The notes: generated by a model from the sequence alone, not told the origin. A stretch of DNA of 64,000 nt from Azotimanducus sp965220185 (GCA_965220185.1 OZ244807.1:2232001-2296000); one strand, 5' to 3'. Numbered from the stretch's first letter, positions 27,532-35,768 are shown. Numbers and translations are program-made.

Positions 27532-27849
27532 ATGGAATACGTCAATCGATCAACCCATTATCGCCAGCTCGAAGTGAATCCGAAGCACACCAGTCAGCGG
27601 TGTCACACGTGCGGGTTCACTGACAAAGCAAACAGACCCACGCAAGCCAAGTTCAAGTGCTTGGCGTGTGGACATACCGACAACGCAGACATCAATGCTG
27701 CGTTGAATATGTTGGCGTCGGGGATTGGCGCAACTGGACGAAAGAGGCGGCGACATTGGTCGGCTACGGAAGCGTCAAAGAATAGCGGAACGAAGCAGGT
27801 CGCTATGACTTGTCAATTATCGCATATAAGTCCGAAAATTACAGCGTGA
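27532..27849 (+). pseudogene. C-terminal remnant of TnpB (IS200/IS605)
   Basis: About 105 residues carrying the zinc ribbon of TnpB/OrfB: NPKHTSQRCHTCGFTDKA, then KCLACGHTDNADINAALNML. A stop codon precedes it in frame and the nuclease core is absent, so it is a decayed tail of a mobile element. Its 3' flank matches the one at 56225-56350 and ends in ATATAAGTCC, probably the element's right end. Confidence 0.8.
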
Positions 27850-27860
27850 CGGAACTCTAG

Positions 27861-28050
27861 GAGCCTGCGCCGTAGAAACTCAGGAAAGCGAAAATTCGAT
27901 TCCGCCGCCCGTTTGGACGGTCGATTGAGGACAATGTCGGGCTATATTTGACGAAATGGAATCGAACAAGGTCAGAATCGAACAAGGTCAAATGTTCAAA
28001 AGGGCGGGCGAAAGCGGATTTGCAGCCCTGAATTCCTACGGCGCAGACTC
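27861..28050. mobile_element. MITE, family 2 (190 bp, CTAG target)
   Basis: Terminal repeats GAGCCTGCGCCGTAG (27861-27875) and the complement of GAGTCTGCGCCGTAG (28036-28050) are flanked by CTAG on both sides (27857-27860 and 28051-28054). There is no ORF. Inside is a 16-base tandem repeat, AATCGAACAAGGTCAG/A. A partial copy lies at 53763 and an orphan end at 6040. A CTAG duplication suggests an IS5-group transposase acts in trans. Confidence 0.75.
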
Positions 28051-28054
28051 CTAG

Positions 28055-28185
28055 CAGCCTGTTGAAAAACCACCTACAGACACACGGGGCCGACATTCTA
28101 AAAAATAAATATTCTTAATAATCAATGATTTATATTCTCTCGTTTATGGTCAAAATGGCACTAAATCGACTTTTTCAACAGGCTG
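28055..28185. mobile_element. MITE, family 1 (131 bp), relative of the IS5 copy
   Basis: Ends are CAGCCTGTTGAAAAA at both sides, identical to the ends of the IS at 54203-55509, and flanked by CTAG (28051-28054 and 28186-28189). The interior is AT-rich without ORFs. Its left CTAG is also the right CTAG of the neighbouring MITE, so one inserted at the edge of the other. Confidence 0.85.
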
Positions 28186-28405
28186 CTAGGGAACGAGAGC
28201 ATAATCGAAATGACACGCATAGCTCACAACCGCAAGTGTAGAATACGCATCTTTTGCGGAAACCCTTGACGAGAATGCGGCACTGGCTCACGCTTTTCGC
28301 TTCGTCGAAGCGCACGCAATCCATGCGTTCTCTTCAACGTTCCGGGTGGCGCTCCCTTCGCCGCCCACACGCCTATTTGTTCATTCCGACTGATTGACCC
28401 CTGAT

Positions 28406-29410
28406 ATGAGCACCTCCCTCAACCCCTTTCCCCACGGATGGTATGTCCTGGCGGAATCCCAAGATATCAAGCCGAACACGCACGTGGCACGTACTTGGAT
28501 GGGCCGAGAAGTCATCGTTTGGCGTGCCGAGAACGGCAGCGTGCTCGTTGCCGATGCCTTCTGCCCGCATCTTGGCGCGCATCTTGGCCCCGAAGCAGGC
28601 GGACTCTTGAGAGACAATAAGCTGGTATGTCCTTTTCATGGGTTCGAGTACGCGCATTCAGGTCAATGCGTCAAGATCGCCCAAGGCGCCGTGCCAAGCG
28701 CCATCAAGCTTCACAGCTATCCCGTGCAAGATGTCAATGGGCTGGTCTGCGCCTATTACGACTCTGCGGGAAAGGCGCCTGAATGGTCGGTCCCGGAAGT
28801 GCCTGAAAGCGACTTCACGCATCGTGCGTTCGTCAAGCGTCGCATCCGCGCCCATCCGCAAATGACATCTGAAAATTCGGTGGATTGGTCTCACCTCTTG
28901 TATCTTCATGGGTACAACAATCTCGAGCACCGAGCAGACACTGAAATCGACGGCCCGTTTCTGAACGCCTACTATGCGTTTGATCGCAACATGCTCGCGC
29001 CCCTGCTGAATCGTTTTCGTTTCCGTACTGAGGTCGAAATCAACGTGTGGGGGCTTGGCATCTCAATTGTCAACGTACATGCGCCAAAGATTGGGCTCAA
29101 GGCTCGACAATGGGTATTTGCAACGCCAAGCGATGGCGAATATATGGACTATTGGATGGGCGCACAGGTCTTTTCCGCACCCCGGCTCGGCGGACTGCAC
29201 CGGCTGCCTAAAGGCATCATACTGCCGAGGCTTTCCAAGCTGTTTGCGCAAGAACTCGCCACCGAAGTCAGCTTCGATGAAAAAGTATGGTCGCGCATGG
29301 CCTTTCAACCAAATCCGAGCCTGTGCCAAACTGACCGCGACATCTTTCGCTATCGCCGCTACTGCGAGCAGTTCTATCCCGATAACGAATCTTGTATCGC
29401 GGCTGGATGA
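28406..29410 (+). CDS. Rieske non-heme iron oxygenase
   Basis: A 334-residue oxygenase component. The Rieske centre is CPHLGAHLG and CPFHGFEY. The mononuclear iron site fits NSVDWSHLLYLHGYN (Asp/His/His). It resembles KshA-type hydroxylases of steroids and similar ring compounds more than dioxygenases. Start at ATG 28406 rather than 28394. It is the first of a compact operon with the sulfotransferase-fold protein, the DUF1214 protein and originally the hydantoinase. A separate reductase is not visible here. Confidence 0.85.
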   Translation: MSTSLNPFPHGWYVLAESQDIKPNTHVARTWMGREVIVWRAENGSVLVADAFCPHLGAHLGPEAGGLLRDNKLVCPFHGFEYAHSGQCVKIAQGAVPSAIKLHSYPVQDVNGLVCAYYDSAGKAPEWSVPEVPESDFTHRAFVKRRIRAHPQMTSENSVDWSHLLYLHGYNNLEHRADTEIDGPFLNAYYAFDRNMLAPLLNRFRFRTEVEINVWGLGISIVNVHAPKIGLKARQWVFATPSDGEYMDYWMGAQVFSAPRLGGLHRLPKGIILPRLSKLFAQELATEVSFDEKVWSRMAFQPNPSLCQTDRDIFRYRRYCEQFYPDNESCIAAG

Positions 29411-29417
29411 TCTACTG

Positions 29418-30713
29418 ATGGCGGCCGCGCAAGACATGACATTGGAGACACCATCCCCCAAAGCGCCACAGACAGGTCGCACAAAGGCGCTTGATCTGAT
29501 TAACTGGCTAGGACGACTCTTAAAGCGTTTCGGCATCACGCTTTTTCGCTGCGATGCTGAGACAATTCTTCGCAATGCGGAGCGCAGCGTTGGCTTCTCC
29601 ATCGACAGCGCCGAATTCCGCACCGGGCTTCGTCAGCTCACCGCCTCGATTGAGCACGAAGCGTCGCTCAACACCTTCGGGCACATTGCTTTGAAGCGCA
29701 CAGTTGAGCGCGGCGCAACAGGCAGGCTCGAAATTGAGCGCGAGCTGGCTCGAAACCCAAAAATTCTTGAAGAAGACGTCACTGAGCCGACCTTCGTCAT
29801 TGGCATGCCACGTACTGGCACGACGATCTTGCAAGCCCTCTTGTCAAGGGACAGCCGCTATCGCTCGCCGCTCGCTTGGGAGTGCCTGCTGCCCTACCCC
29901 GCGCCGACACCAGAAACCTATCGTCAGAATCCGCGAATCAATCGGGTGCGCAAGGAGTTCGACCAGCTTTTTACGCTGGTACCGGATTTTCGCAAGATGC
30001 ACTACATGGAAGCCGACGAGCCCCAAGAATGCGTGGGCATCACCGCGCTCAATTTTGCCAGCTATCAGTACCCCTGCCTGTGCTCCTTGCCGAGCTATGT
30101 GGACTGGTTCTTCAACGAAGCCGATCAGCTTGAGAATATGCGCTGGCACAAGCGCTTCTTGCAGTTCATGCAATCGGGCGGTGTGCGCCCCGCGCGCTGG
30201 CTACTGAAAAGCCCTGTGCATCTTGTGCGCCTCAAGGCACTGTTCGAGGTCTACCCGGACGCACGCATCATCATGACGCACCGCGACCCGCGACAGACTG
30301 TTGCATCCATGTCGAGCCTCTTATCATCGGTGCGAAGCGCCTACACAGACGGCGAGGACCCGGCGCAATCAGGCCAGGAAGCGCTGACGTTCTGGTCGCA
30401 CGCTTTTGATCGCTTCCTCGACGCCCGCAGCGAACTCGGCCGTGACGATCAGATCCTTGATGTCAGGTTCGAGGACTTTGTTGCGGATCAGTTCGCTACG
30501 GTTGACCGCATCTATGCGCATTTCGGCTGGCCACTCGACGCGACAAGCCGGGCGCACATGCAGGACTTTCTGCGGGCGCAGCCCAAAGACAAGCACGGCG
30601 TACACAACTACTCGCTCGAAGCCTTCAATCTTACCAACGCCGACATCGAGCGCGAATACACGCGCTATCTCGCATTTCTCGACACACTGACAGGACACAG
30701 GCATGGAAAGTAA
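29418..30713 (+). CDS. Sulfotransferase-family protein
   Basis: About 431 residues from the ATG at 29418. The PAPS 5'-phosphosulfate loop is FVIGMPRTGTTILQALLS, the 3'-phosphate site is RIIMTHRDPRQTVASM, and WLLKSPVHL lies between. Large sulfotransferases of this type occur beside Rieske and DUF1214 genes, probably acting on a hydroxylated product, though a non-sulfating role is possible. It starts 8 bases after the Rieske stop and overlaps the next gene by 11 bases. Confidence 0.75.
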   Translation: MAAAQDMTLETPSPKAPQTGRTKALDLINWLGRLLKRFGITLFRCDAETILRNAERSVGFSIDSAEFRTGLRQLTASIEHEASLNTFGHIALKRTVERGATGRLEIERELARNPKILEEDVTEPTFVIGMPRTGTTILQALLSRDSRYRSPLAWECLLPYPAPTPETYRQNPRINRVRKEFDQLFTLVPDFRKMHYMEADEPQECVGITALNFASYQYPCLCSLPSYVDWFFNEADQLENMRWHKRFLQFMQSGGVRPARWLLKSPVHLVRLKALFEVYPDARIIMTHRDPRQTVASMSSLLSSVRSAYTDGEDPAQSGQEALTFWSHAFDRFLDARSELGRDDQILDVRFEDFVADQFATVDRIYAHFGWPLDATSRAHMQDFLRAQPKDKHGVHNYSLEAFNLTNADIEREYTRYLAFLDTLTGHRHGK

Positions 30714-31752
30714 GCAAGCACTCGATGAGTTCCTCGACATCATCCGTTCGGCGGACCAGACGTTCCTCTCAGAACGTGCCAATCTCGATGACCAAGGCAA
30801 GGCCGACGGCTACCAGCATATATTTCATCTGCTGCATGTGGCCACAGACTTCTACCTCTTCAACGACCCGCTGCATCCGACATTCAAGCCGCTTTCCGAT
30901 GGATTTTGCAAAATCCTCGGAGACAATGTTGATTCCGCCTACTATTTCACGCAAGTACGAGGCGATCAGGAGTACATCATCCGCGGTCAGCGGTTCGACA
31001 GTTGCTATTTGAGCTTTTGTCTCTACGGCGGACAGCCGCATGGCGAAATTTCTGAGCACGTCACCTTGAACATCAATCACAGGGACATCGAGTTCGACAG
31101 CGACGGCCGCTTCGAGATCAAATTCACGCAGAATCCGAAAGGACGCAATGAATTCAAGATCGACCCGGATTCGGTCACGCTATTCACGCGCGAGTATTTC
31201 TTCGACCGACCAAACGGCACGGAGAGCTGGCTCTCCATCGAGAACACGCACGCGCACGGCAAACGTGCCCCGCTCGACGATGCAGCGCTCACGCGAAGAA
31301 TCCGCACCATGGCGACCTTCTTTCAAGGCACGACCTGGCTCTCGCCGCTGCCCATCGAATTCCCGATCAACGAATTCCTGCCGCCTTTCGCATTCCAGCC
31401 TAGTCAACCTGGCTGGGGCACTCCGGACAACATCTACTGCTTCTGCCGATTCCGAGTGCAAGAGAACGAATATCTGGAAGTTCGCTTCCGCTCACCCGAT
31501 GCCTGCTACTGGGGACTACAAACCTGGAACTTCCTCATGCAGTCAACGAACTATCTCGACTACCCGGTGTGCCTCAACTCACAGACGATTCAGTCAGAAG
31601 ACGATGGCAGCTATCTCGTGACGCTGTCCGAACGACCGGCTGAGAAGAATTGGATCAGCACCGCAGGCTACCGTGAAGGCGTTCTCGCTTGCCGATGGCT
31701 ACTCGCTGACGCCATGCCAGACGCGCCGAAGGCGGCGTTGAAGCGCTGGTAG
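30703..31752 (+). CDS. DUF1214-like protein
   Basis: A 349-residue protein. The pattern ADGYQHIFHLLHVATDFYLF, DNVDSAYYFTQVRGDQEYIIRG and the aromatic-rich C-terminal part match the DUF1214 group found beside sulfotransferases. Function unknown; no membrane segment or catalytic motif. ATG at 30703 overlaps the sulfotransferase end. Its last 211 bases recur at 33760-33970 with about ten changes, a duplication linked to the island inserted directly downstream. Confidence 0.65.
   Translation: MESKQALDEFLDIIRSADQTFLSERANLDDQGKADGYQHIFHLLHVATDFYLFNDPLHPTFKPLSDGFCKILGDNVDSAYYFTQVRGDQEYIIRGQRFDSCYLSFCLYGGQPHGEISEHVTLNINHRDIEFDSDGRFEIKFTQNPKGRNEFKIDPDSVTLFTREYFFDRPNGTESWLSIENTHAHGKRAPLDDAALTRRIRTMATFFQGTTWLSPLPIEFPINEFLPPFAFQPSQPGWGTPDNIYCFCRFRVQENEYLEVRFRSPDACYWGLQTWNFLMQSTNYLDYPVCLNSQTIQSEDDGSYLVTLSERPAEKNWISTAGYREGVLACRWLLADAMPDAPKAALKRW
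31542..31752 (+). repeat. 211-bp direct repeat, copy 1
   Basis: The 3' end of the DUF1214 gene. It recurs at 33760-33970. The last 20 bases differ most (CCGAAGGCGGCGTTGAAG versus CCGAGCGTCACCCTGAAA) though the encoded ending is kept, which suggests two alleles rather than a fresh duplication. Confidence 0.9.
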
Positions 31753-31754
31753 CA

Positions 31755-31773
31755 GTGCCGGGCTGGGAATTCT
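31755..31773 (+). repeat. 19-bp direct repeat at island left edge
   Basis: GTGCCGGGCTGGGAATTCT is identical to 35781-35799, where it is the 5' end of the hydantoinase gene. It marks the left edge of a 4-kb insertion between DUF1214 and hydantoinase. Confidence 0.85.
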
Positions 31774-31933
31774 AGAGCGCTCGCTCGCGCGCATGGAAGT
31801 TGAAGTTTGTTGAGATGTGGAGTTCGTCATCTTTCGCATTCGGTGAGGGCTGAAAGATCATTGGTGTTAAACGCTATCATCCAATGATAAGCTTGCTTCA
31901 TGTTCTTTTCGCATAACTCGAATGCAAGCTCGC

Positions 31934-31962
31934 TTGGCGTATAAATCAAAGGGAATTATATA
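31934..31962 (+). promoter_or_regulatory. Candidate sigma-70 promoter
   Basis: TTGGCG at 31934-31939 and TATATA at 31957-31962, 17 bases apart, sit just before the small ORF at 31977 and the phase-variable methyltransferase. An inverted repeat ATCATTGG / CCAATGAT (31857-31888) lies about 45 bases upstream and may be an operator or a terminator of the previous operon. Confidence 0.45.
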
Positions 31963-31976
31963 GAGAAGTAACAATA

Positions 31977-32144
31977 ATGAACCATAATTCTCAAACCGAA
32001 GACAGGAAAACAGTTTACGTCAAACCATCCAGCTACCAGCCGAGCGTGGCTGAACTTCGTGAAGAAGTAAAAATCAATGCATCCCCAGAACAGATTGCCC
32101 GATCACTTCTGAAACAGGTCAAGATCGAAAAGATGAAGTCGTAA
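31977..32144 (+). CDS. Small protein upstream of methyltransferase
   Basis: A 55-residue ORF with ATG preceded by AGAGAAG at a good spacing and by a candidate promoter. It is charged, with a middle segment VYVKPSSYQPSVAELREEV and a helical end, and has no known fold to me. It stops 17 bases before the ATG of the phase-variable methyltransferase, so translation could be coupled. It may be a small regulator or antitoxin-like partner of the modification gene; this is inference from position. Confidence 0.5.
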   Translation: MNHNSQTEDRKTVYVKPSSYQPSVAELREEVKINASPEQIARSLLKQVKIEKMKS

Positions 32145-32161
32145 CTGGCATAACGGCAGTT

Positions 32162-32553
32162 ATGAACAACATTACCCCCCCCCCCCCCCCCTCCATAACT
32201 GGGCCAACCAAACCATTTGGACGGGTGATAATCTTCCCGTAATGCGGGGCATGAACTCGGAATCCGTTGACTTAATCTATCTTGATCCGCCCTTCAACTC
32301 TAATGCCAACTATGCCGCCCCGATCGGTAGCGAAGCAGCAGGGGCGGAATTCAAGGATACTTGGACGCTCAACGACATTGACATTGCATGGCTTGACTTG
32401 ATCGAGGCCAAGCACTCGGCACTATGGCGCGTCATTCAGGCGGCCATGACCAAGAGTGACAAGTCCTACCTGATTTACATGGCAGTCCGCTTGCTTGAAA
32501 TGCACAGGCTGTTGAAACCAGCCGGATCAATTTATGGTAGTGTCTCAGTTTGA
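32162..32553 (+). pseudogene. Phase-variable adenine-specific methyltransferase, truncated
   Basis: The frame that gives HNWANQTIWTGDNLPVM and SVDLIYLDPPFNSNANY (motif IV DPPF of N6-adenine methyltransferases, type III Mod-like) lacks a start of its own. The ATG at 32162 reads MNNIT and then a run of 17 C. With 17 C the frame ends at a stop after about 26 codons. With 18 C (or 15) it continues into the methyltransferase. So the gene is OFF as given. The domain also stops early, at residue ~130 (GSIYGSVSV then stop), where related enzymes go on with a CDP motif; the 3' part is missing. ON or OFF, the enzyme here is unlikely to be active. Confidence 0.75.
32175..32191 (+). repeat. Poly-C tract, 17 bases, in methyltransferase start
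   Basis: Seventeen consecutive C, five codons after the ATG at 32162. One more base (18) would join the start codon to the methyltransferase frame. A long mononucleotide run in an N-terminal coding region is the hallmark of slipped-strand phase variation. Confidence 0.9.
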
Positions 32554-32730
32554 AAACCATGCCTACCTGAATGGAAAAAGAACGACCCAGAGGTCGCCCC
32601 TTGTTTGTGTCCGTCTGATCATCCGAGACGGTCATCGCACGCGCCGCGGCCCTTTCAGGCTAGGACTGTCACTGGTCTGACCGCGGTCAAGACGCGAAGG
32701 TGCTCAGCCGGTCCCTCTCAATCGCGGCCG

Positions 32731-33334
32731 CTAGCTGGCCGCCGCCGTCTGGAAGCATAGTTGGACCAAAACAGGCTTGGGGCCCCTCACGTATTCGTTC
32801 GTCACATCCACGCCGTCACGGTCCCGCAACTCGCCGACAACCAGCTGCGCCACATATTTGGTCGATGGGATCAGGCTGTGGACTGTTGAGTCTCTGAGGG
32901 CGGGACCGATGAACCTCCCGGCTGTCCCCGCGTGCAACCAGGCCCCATGAATGAGATCGCCGTCCTGGACCGTGACCTGGTGATCTCCAAAGCTCCGGGC
33001 GTCCCGGGCGTCAGCGGCATATCCGTACCCTCTCACACCGGAATACAGAATGGCGCGGTCCCAGCTCCCATCGCGGACCCCTGGTAAACTTCTGATATCA
33101 GCTGCGCCGTACCCGTTGAGAAAACCTCCAATTTTGGCCTGGGTTGCCTCGACACTCTTGACAATGAAGTTCCCAGGTTTCTCCGTCACGCCGTCCGGGC
33201 AGGCCTCTTGTCCTTCCATCTGCGCCTGCGCAACCGTTGCTGTCAGGGTGAGGGCGACCACCACGGCCGCGAGGGCAGCCGTCAGGCGGTCAAGGGGGGG
33301 GGGGGGGGGGTGAAATCGTGGAATATTTGCTCAT
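32731..33334 (-). CDS. Phase-variable secreted protein with fibronectin-like motif
   Basis: The start ATG at 33334 gives MSKYSTIS, then a C-run of 17, then a frame that ends at a stop. With 16 C (or 19) it reads on as PLDRLTAALAAVVVALTLTATVAQAQ, a good signal peptide with cleavage after AQA, then about 163 mature residues. So the gene is OFF in this sequence. The mature protein has a STVHSLIPSTKYVAQLVV segment and a C-terminal LCFQTAAAS that resemble repeats of the gene at 53863. The full ON product would be about 200 residues. Exported, probably to the surface; function unknown. Confidence 0.7.
33294..33310 (-). repeat. Poly-C tract, 17 bases, in signal-peptide region
   Basis: Seventeen G on the given strand, so 17 C in the reverse gene, eight codons after the ATG at 33334 and before the hydrophobic core. 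Losing one base restores the reading frame. Confidence 0.9.
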
Positions 33335-33471
33335 TGCGCTTTCCTCAGAATTAGAAAGGTCGAGATGAATCGACACTGTAGCATAATCTTTTTTCATATG
33401 GCACCTCGCATCCCATTGGCTTCGTTCCCAAACATCGCGGTGCCCTGCGGCATTTCTGCTAAAGTGCCCTC

Positions 33472-33744
33472 ATGTCCACAGAGACTCGAATAGCAGTTCT
33501 TGAGGAACGTATGAATACCGTGCAAGCAGAAGCCAAGGCAATGCAGGCTGAATACAAGACCGACATAGCGCGTCTCGCCGAAGATTCCGCGAAGCGGGAC
33601 GCGAAATGGGATGTTGAGGCAGCCAAGCGCGATGCTGAGGCAGCCAAGCGCGATGCCGAAGCAGCCAAGCGCGAGACCCGCTTGCTGCTTGCGATTGCAG
33701 CCATGCTCGCGGTCGGGTTCACGGCACTGGGCTTTTTCACCTGA
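33472..33744 (+). CDS. Coiled-coil protein with C-terminal membrane anchor
   Basis: A 90-residue protein. Residues 5-68 form a charged coiled coil ending in three heptads EAAKRDA encoded by a 21-base tandem repeat (near 33614-33676). Residues 70-89 are a membrane segment (LLLAIAAMLAVGFTALGFF). It resembles the DUF1640-type proteins. The repeat unit of 21 bases can change length without frameshift, so coil length may vary between strains. It is inside the island, facing the duplicated DUF1214 end. Role unknown. Confidence 0.7.
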   Translation: MSTETRIAVLEERMNTVQAEAKAMQAEYKTDIARLAEDSAKRDAKWDVEAAKRDAEAAKRDAEAAKRETRLLLAIAAMLAVGFTALGFFT

Positions 33745-33759
33745 TCACGCCTTAAGGTC

Positions 33760-33970
33760 GTCAACGAACTATCTCGACTACCCGGTGTGCCTCAACTCAC
33801 AGACGATTCAGTCAGAAGACGATGGCAGCTACCTCGTGACGCTGTCCGAACGACCGGCTGAGAAGAATTGGATCAGCACCGCAGGCTACCGTGAAGGCGT
33901 TCTCGCTTGCCGTTGGCTACTCGCTGACGCCATGCCGGACGCGCCGAGCGTCACCCTGAAACGCTGGTAG
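33760..33970 (+). repeat. 211-bp direct repeat, copy 2
   Basis: A second copy of the DUF1214 3' end, ending in an in-frame TAG. After it comes a variant of the hydantoinase start sequence (TAGAAGTAGGCCGGG versus TAGCAGTGCCGGG). It separates the methyltransferase module from the AbiE module of the island. Confidence 0.9.
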
Positions 33971-33987
33971 AAGTAGGCCGGGATGCG

Positions 33988-34902
33988 TTAATGCTCGTCA
34001 AGTGTGACTAGCACCTCGCGAAAGACCCTTGTCAACTCATTTTCCATATATGCCCGATACGCGGGGATATTGATCGTATTGCGAGCAACACCTTCGGGCA
34101 GAAACCGCCGAAGCGCGTCGCTACACTGCTTTGATTGAACGATGCTTGCGAGCATGGCGGTTAGCTGTTTGACGTGCGACTCATAGGTTTCGGATGAAAC
34201 GCGGCCGCCGCTGTCTATTTTCTCGCACACACTGCCCAAAACTGCCTTCCTGTCAACAGGCCGTTGCAGGATGTCGAGAATGTCCCAGATGTCTCTATAC
34301 CGTGGGTTGTTTCTTGTCGCAGCCGATAACGGGAAAGCGATCAGCTTGTCAGAGCAAATATCGATCAGAGACGCCGCATGAAGCACAAACGGTTCAATTG
34401 TGCTGCTCGTGCTGGCAAACTGTTGCACAATGCCCTGAACGCTTGATGACGGCGGTCGGCACCTATCGTCGAGCTCTATTTTGATGCGCTCTACCCGTTC
34501 AAGCTGCCCCTTCTTTTTTTCTAGCGTCACGCATCGCACCCACCACCGATTCACAGGTTTCTCCGTGTCAAGCTCTGGCGTGCTCACAGCGGCCTGCACC
34601 CCGAGATCGTTCAACCCCTGCACAGTGGCATCAAGGAAGGCTTCATTGAAATCAGACACGTCCGCATCGCCGCCATAAAAATCGAGGTTTTCACTAAACC
34701 GGCTGCCGCGATAACACAGCCGCAAGCATGTACCGCCTTTGAACGTCAGGTTCTCGAGCAACCCGACATGGTTCATCACCCGCAAAATATGACATTGAAG
34801 CAGTTCCTTTTGAACACTCCTGAATAAGTGGGACAGATCCGCCTCGCTAGCGACGATCGCTCTGGCCTGTTCATACACGACACTCACGCACTTGCACTCC
34901 AT
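33988..34902 (-). CDS. abiEii: AbiEii-family nucleotidyltransferase toxin
   Basis: A 304-residue protein of the AbiEii/AbiGii toxin family, whose members inhibit cell growth by nucleotidyl transfer, for example onto tRNA. The signature FKGGTCLRLCYRGSRFSENLDF (the KGG and the Ser/Asp residues of the transferase core) begins near residue 53; INIPAYRAY lies near the C-terminus. It overlaps the end of the antitoxin gene by 19 bases. Type IV TA modules of this kind abort phage infection. Expected in the cytoplasm; no sign of decay. Confidence 0.85.
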   Translation of the reverse strand: MECKCVSVVYEQARAIVASEADLSHLFRSVQKELLQCHILRVMNHVGLLENLTFKGGTCLRLCYRGSRFSENLDFYGGDADVSDFNEAFLDATVQGLNDLGVQAAVSTPELDTEKPVNRWWVRCVTLEKKKGQLERVERIKIELDDRCRPPSSSVQGIVQQFASTSSTIEPFVLHAASLIDICSDKLIAFPLSAATRNNPRYRDIWDILDILQRPVDRKAVLGSVCEKIDSGGRVSSETYESHVKQLTAMLASIVQSKQCSDALRRFLPEGVARNTINIPAYRAYMENELTRVFREVLVTLDEH

Positions 34903-35444
34903 TCCTCTCGGGCGAGGCCGTGATACGCATCGTCAACAAGGTGCAGCATGTGCGGTCGTACCCTTGTCAAATCTTCTTTTGCAAGGTCGGGCGATGCCAC
35001 AAAGGTATCTGCGTCCGCTTGATAACGGGTCCGTGCCTGAATCTCAAGCGTCGGGCGGTCTGTATGGACAAATTCAATCACCCCGTAGCGAGTCGAGAAC
35101 TCGCCGCTTGGCCCGGTGGTCGCGAAGGTCGATGTGAGGGGAACCTGATTGATTGAACCGTGCTCTGCAAGTGCCGATTCATAGCTCAGGTACGACCAGT
35201 GACCGGCTCGCAAACGACGGACAAGCCGCCCAACGGCATCGAACCCCATCGGCGTTGCCGCAAGATTCAGGTAGGTGCCGCGAGTCACACGCTCAAGCAA
35301 TCCTGCCTCAACGAGCATTCGAAGTCCTTTGTGGAACGCGGCATCGCTATCGCGATGGAAAAACTTCCTCAGATCACGATAGCTCAAGATCGCATAGCTT
35401 CGCGCCTCATGGAGGAGAACGCGAATGCCGTCTCGCAGTGTCAT
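34884..35444 (-). CDS. abiEi: AbiEi-family antitoxin
   Basis: A 186-residue protein. The N-terminal part (RDLRKFFHRDSDAAFHKGLR, GLLERVTRGTYLNL) is a winged-helix domain, as in AbiEi, which represses its own operon. The C-terminal part (SYESALAEHG, FVHTDRPTLE) is the antitoxin domain that neutralises the paired nucleotidyltransferase. Start at ATG 35444. Upstream are two AACCGGT boxes that fit an operator. Confidence 0.85.
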   Translation of the reverse strand: MTLRDGIRVLLHEARSYAILSYRDLRKFFHRDSDAAFHKGLRMLVEAGLLERVTRGTYLNLAATPMGFDAVGRLVRRLRAGHWSYLSYESALAEHGSINQVPLTSTFATTGPSGEFSTRYGVIEFVHTDRPTLEIQARTRYQADADTFVASPDLAKEDLTRVRPHMLHLVDDAYHGLAREEWSASA

Positions 35445-35768
35445 TGACGGAACCCAACCGGTGTCGATGAATGATACTAACCGGTCTTTTTGCTAGCGGG
35501 CAAGTGGACTGGCCACATAGATGGCAAAGAAGGCCATGCTGCATGTCCTCGCTGCGGTGATTGGGAGCGGCGTACACTTATGGCACACCTATACGGAATA
35601 TGACGATGCGGACAGATCTGCTGCTTCGACCACCCCGCTTCCGGTCACAACCGAACGGAAATTCATCTTGTCCTCGACTCTGGAGCCTCTGCGCAACCTT
35701 GACTTCCCTTTCTCGACCGCGCGCGAACAAGACAATGGAGTGATGTTGATTGCAGACACTCGTATGAA
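35445..35768. other. Gap between abiEi and hydantoinase
   Basis: 324 bases. They hold the AbiE promoter side (two AACCGGT boxes) and an 85-codon open frame at 35521-35778 that ends inside the hydantoinase start and matches nothing I know. The gap belongs to the island, whose right edge is the 19-base repeat at 35781. I see no RNA gene here. Confidence 0.5.
35456..35485 (-). promoter_or_regulatory. Two AACCGGT boxes upstream of abiEi
   Basis: AACCGGT at 35456-35462 and 35479-35485, 23 bases apart (two helical turns), each containing the palindrome ACCGGT. They lie 12-41 bases before the abiEi start, as expected for an AbiEi autorepression operator. Confidence 0.45.

Noticed and set aside
27880..28045. 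Antisense coding frame inside MITE family 2.
   Set aside because: The sequence is better explained by the terminal repeats and has no coding signal.
33614..33676. Possible CRISPR-like repeat array.
   Set aside because: The repeats are contiguous 21-base heptad codons without spacers.
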